Shown: positions 6,910 to 8,795 of the stretch, one piece after another
How the letters are laid out: every line of letters begins with the position of its first letter
Position numbering within the stretch: position 1 is the first letter of the stretch
Assembly (NCBI GenBank): GCA_021159805.1
Contig: JAGHDT010000555.1
Span: 1-8,795, forward strand
Direction: 5' to 3'
From: Anaerolineae bacterium
GTDB lineage: Bacteria > Chloroflexota > Anaerolineae > B4-G1 > SLSP01
Length of the DNA stretch: 8,795 bases
Program-made: the position numbers and the translations under genes
Notes under the pieces: generated by a model
What the model was told of the DNA's origin: nothing
Databases searched by the model: none
The model's input: the letters and a program-made list of their open reading frames with translations, nothing else

Positions 6910-8505
6910 TCACCCGTGGATGGGCCACGGCAGAACCTTGCATCGCTCGGCCCAGGCGTCATACTGCACGACCATGTTGGCGACCTGGAGCCGGTTAATC
7001 TCGCTCAAGTCGTTGAGCTCAGTGCGATCCTCAACCATATCGTACAGCTCCCAGCTGCCCGGATGCCGACTGACCAGCTTCCAGCGCCCATCGCGGACCG
7101 CGCGATTGCCCTCGTGCTCCCAGAAGACCGGCGCATCCCGCTTCCAGCCCTCGGCCTGGAATGCTGGCACCAGACTCTCGCCGGCCAGCGGCGTGATCTC
7201 GTGCTCATTGTACACGGTGGGGTAGGCCACACCGGCAGCGTCGACGCAGGTCGCCAGCAGATCGATGACGTGGCAGACAGTATGCTCAATCCGCGAGGCC
7301 TGAATCACCCTGGGCCAGCGCACGATCAAGGGCGTGGAGATGCCACCTTCGTGCACCCAATGCTTGTAGAGCCGGAAAGGCGCATTCGAGGCATTCGCCC
7401 ACGGCAGATCATAGCTCATAAAAGTGTCCGGCCCGCCGGGACGCACATCCACCCGATTCCCTGTATGGATCGGCTTGCCGTCGGGGGTTTGAGTGGCATA
7501 ACGCTGGCACCAACCATCCTCCTGCAGGAACTCGGCACATCCGCCGTTGTCCGCCAGGAACATGACCAAAGTGTTCTCGGCCAGACCCAACTCGTCCAGC
7601 TTGGCGAGGATCCGGCCGATGCCCTGATCCATACGATCGATCTGGGCGGCATAGACCGCCATCCGCATATCCTCCCAGTCCCTGGCCTTGACATCCTCCC
7701 AGGCCGGGGCCTCCTCATCGCGGGGTGAGATATCCCAGCGCTCGCTGACCAGGCCCATCCCCTTCATCTCCTCGTGACGCGCGGTCCGCACTCCATCCCA
7801 ACCATCCTTACGGTATCGCCCCTCGTACTTGGCAATATCCTCAGGGAGAGCCTGAAGCGGCCAGTGCGGCGCCGTATGGCCAACGTAGAGGAAGAAGGGA
7901 GCATCCTTCCGCGCCGCATCCGCCATCATCGACACAGCGTGGCCGCTGATCTCATCGGTGTAGTAGTAGTCACCGGCCTCAGCCGCCTCCGGATGAACAA
8001 TCGTATCATCCTCCAGCATCGCGTGCGGATGGAAGTAGCTACCCGCGCCGTCCAATGTACCGTAGTAACGATCGAAACCCCGTTGGCGCGGTGTCGGATG
8101 GCCGGGACCACCGGGATCCCAGGTCTCCGGAGCCAGCGCGTCATAGGCACCACCCACGTGCCACTTACCCGACATCAGAGTCTGGTACCCACCGGCCTTC
8201 AGCGCCTCAGCGATGGTGACACAGTCATCCCGCAGATAGCCCTGGTATTCGGGGATCCCGTCATTGCCGACCATGTGGCCGATGCCGGCCTGGTGGGGAT
8301 AAAGACCGGTAAGCAGGCTTGCCCTGGTAGGACAGCAGCGTGCACAATTGTAGAGCTGTGTGAAGCGAGCTCCGCTGGTCGCCATCGCGTCGAGATTAGG
8401 AGTCTGGATCTCTGATCCATAGCAGCCGATATCCGAAAAGCCCATGTCATCGGCCATAATCAGGACAATGTTCGGCCGTTCCGAGGTAGTATCTCCCATC
8501 TCCAT
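6910..8505 (-). CDS. Sulfatase 1, CCPTR type, complete
   Basis: Complete 531-aa formylglycine-dependent sulfatase. Visible elements are NIVLIMADDMGFSDIGCYG (12-30) with metal ligands D19/D20, the active-site motif C57-C-P-T-R61 within RCCPTRASLLTGLYPHQAG (C57 is the residue converted to formylglycine), SGKWHVGG (112-119), GHTAPHWPL (209-217) with H210/H214, FLADNGG (316-322) with D319/N320, and YKHWVHEGGISTPLIVRWP (380-398), including the conserved lysine at 381. This motif set matches the arylsulfatase group often classed S1_4, which is common in glycan-degrading bacteria. No signal peptide precedes the fold, so it is probably cytoplasmic, unlike most polysaccharide-locus sulfatases. AGGAGGT 8 nt upstream fixes the ATG. 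It is the first gene of the apparent operon, with 66 bp before the MFS start. Substrate unknown; family assignment is strong. Confidence 0.96.
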   Translation of the reverse strand: MEMGDTTSERPNIVLIMADDMGFSDIGCYGSEIQTPNLDAMATSGARFTQLYNCARCCPTRASLLTGLYPHQAGIGHMVGNDGIPEYQGYLRDDCVTIAEALKAGGYQTLMSGKWHVGGAYDALAPETWDPGGPGHPTPRQRGFDRYYGTLDGAGSYFHPHAMLEDDTIVHPEAAEAGDYYYTDEISGHAVSMMADAARKDAPFFLYVGHTAPHWPLQALPEDIAKYEGRYRKDGWDGVRTARHEEMKGMGLVSERWDISPRDEEAPAWEDVKARDWEDMRMAVYAAQIDRMDQGIGRILAKLDELGLAENTLVMFLADNGGCAEFLQEDGWCQRYATQTPDGKPIHTGNRVDVRPGGPDTFMSYDLPWANASNAPFRLYKHWVHEGGISTPLIVRWPRVIQASRIEHTVCHVIDLLATCVDAAGVAYPTVYNEHEITPLAGESLVPAFQAEGWKRDAPVFWEHEGNRAVRDGRWKLVSRHPGSWELYDMVEDRTELNDLSEINRLQVANMVVQYDAWAERCKVLPWPIHG

Positions 8506-8513
8506 TGCACTGC

Positions 8514-8520
8514 ACCTCCT
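8514..8520 (-). promoter_or_regulatory. Strong ribosome binding site of the lead sulfatase gene
   Basis: AGGAGGT on the minus strand with 8 nt to the ATG at 8505 is the best Shine-Dalgarno sequence in the window, consistent with a promoter-proximal first gene. Confidence 0.8.
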
Positions 8521-8528
8521 GGCGAGAA

Positions 8529-8556
8529 TAGCGGCTAGCCCTCAGCAGACAATTAG
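8529..8556 (-). promoter_or_regulatory. Possible sigma-70 promoter for the operon
   Basis: On the minus strand TTGTCT (4 of 6 to the -35 consensus) and TATTCT (4 of 6 to the -10 consensus) are separated by 16 bp just upstream of the lead gene. A start from here would leave a very short leader close to the ribosome binding site. Both hexamers are weak, so this is only a candidate. The 290-base region 8506-8795 holds no supported gene. Confidence 0.22.
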
Positions 8557-8616
8557 GCGGGGAACTCATTGTTCAGCGTCGCGGTCAACGCTACTCCGAT
8601 CTTAGCACAGATTTCT

Positions 8617-8647
8617 CTGGATGCGACGCGCGGCGCGGCGCATCCAG
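8617..8647. repeat. Strong inverted repeat upstream of the operon
   Basis: CTGGATGCG at 8617-8625 is the exact complement of CGCATCCAG at 8639-8647. The 13 bases between can continue the stem after one A/G mismatch (CGCG-type pairs) to a tiny loop. No T-run follows on either strand, so it is not a standard intrinsic terminator. It could be a leader hairpin, an operator for a dimeric repressor, or the remains of a palindromic intergenic element. Confidence 0.6.
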
Positions 8648-8727
8648 GACATTCGACCCCAGGGCGATACCGCCTATTGCTTGTCATCCCGAGCACCGCT
8701 ACTTCGAAAACAGCTTCCGCTCCCGGG

Positions 8728-8754
8728 CCTAAAGGCTTGGCTGCAGGCTTTAGG
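8728..8754. repeat. Hairpin-forming inverted repeat CCTAAAG...CTTTAGG
   Basis: There is a perfect 7-bp inverted repeat with a 13-base centre that pairs only partly. On the plus strand it is followed by GTCTTCTTC, which is pyrimidine-rich but not a true T-tract. It could be a weak terminator or part of a repeated intergenic element. Confidence 0.4.
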
Positions 8755-8795
8755 GTCTTCTTCGCGTCACATTTTCACGTTTGCGTGGTGTACGC

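Noticed and set aside
6916..8415. Two plus-strand frames opposite sulfatase 1
   Set aside because: Sulfatase 1 is motif-complete over the same bases; the antisense frames show no recognisable domains.
8621..8795. Plus-strand frame from an ATG at 8621 open to the window edge (about 58 codons)
   Set aside because: No ribosome binding site precedes it, the ATG sits inside the 8617-8647 hairpin, and the frame crosses another hairpin. The protein resembles nothing I know. A divergent gene start cannot be fully excluded without more sequence.

Overview
The window is a GC-rich bacterial segment in which every supportable gene lies on the minus strand, so transcription runs from high to low coordinates. 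The sequence alone does not fix the taxon. Formylglycine sulfatases, a URO-D-type methyltransferase-like protein and degenerate octamer repeats together would suit a glycan-using environmental lineage such as Chloroflexota, Planctomycetota, Poribacteria or Latescibacterota, but that is a guess. No rRNA, tRNA, transposase, integrase or CRISPR array was seen.

Layout in transcription order: (1) 8506-8795, a leader or intergenic region with two inverted repeats and a strong ribosome binding site; (2) 6910-8505, a complete sulfatase with a CCPTR active-site motif; (3) 5536-6843, an MFS transporter; (4) 4007-5530, a membrane-bound processive-type GT2 glycosyltransferase; (5) 2788-4023, a URO-D superfamily protein that keeps the HxC...C pattern of zinc-dependent methyltransferases; (6) 1528-2751, a compact GH63-like (alpha/alpha)6 glycoside hydrolase; (7) 1316-1527, a spacer built from 8-bp-periodic repeats in two inverted arms; (8) 1-1315, a second sulfatase with a CTPSR motif, whose C-terminus runs off the window.

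Genes 2 to 6 are tightly packed: gaps of about 66, 5 and 36 bp, plus a 17-bp overlap between the GT2 and URO-D genes. This suggests one operon, with sulfatase 2 either co-transcribed through the repeat spacer or separately expressed. Neither sulfatase nor the hydrolase has a signal peptide. The simplest reading is therefore cytoplasmic handling of a sulfated, possibly O-methylated, saccharide that enters or leaves through the MFS protein. The polymer-synthase-like GT2 in the middle does not fit a purely catabolic locus and is the main puzzle. The substrate and the direction of the pathway cannot be read from the sequence.
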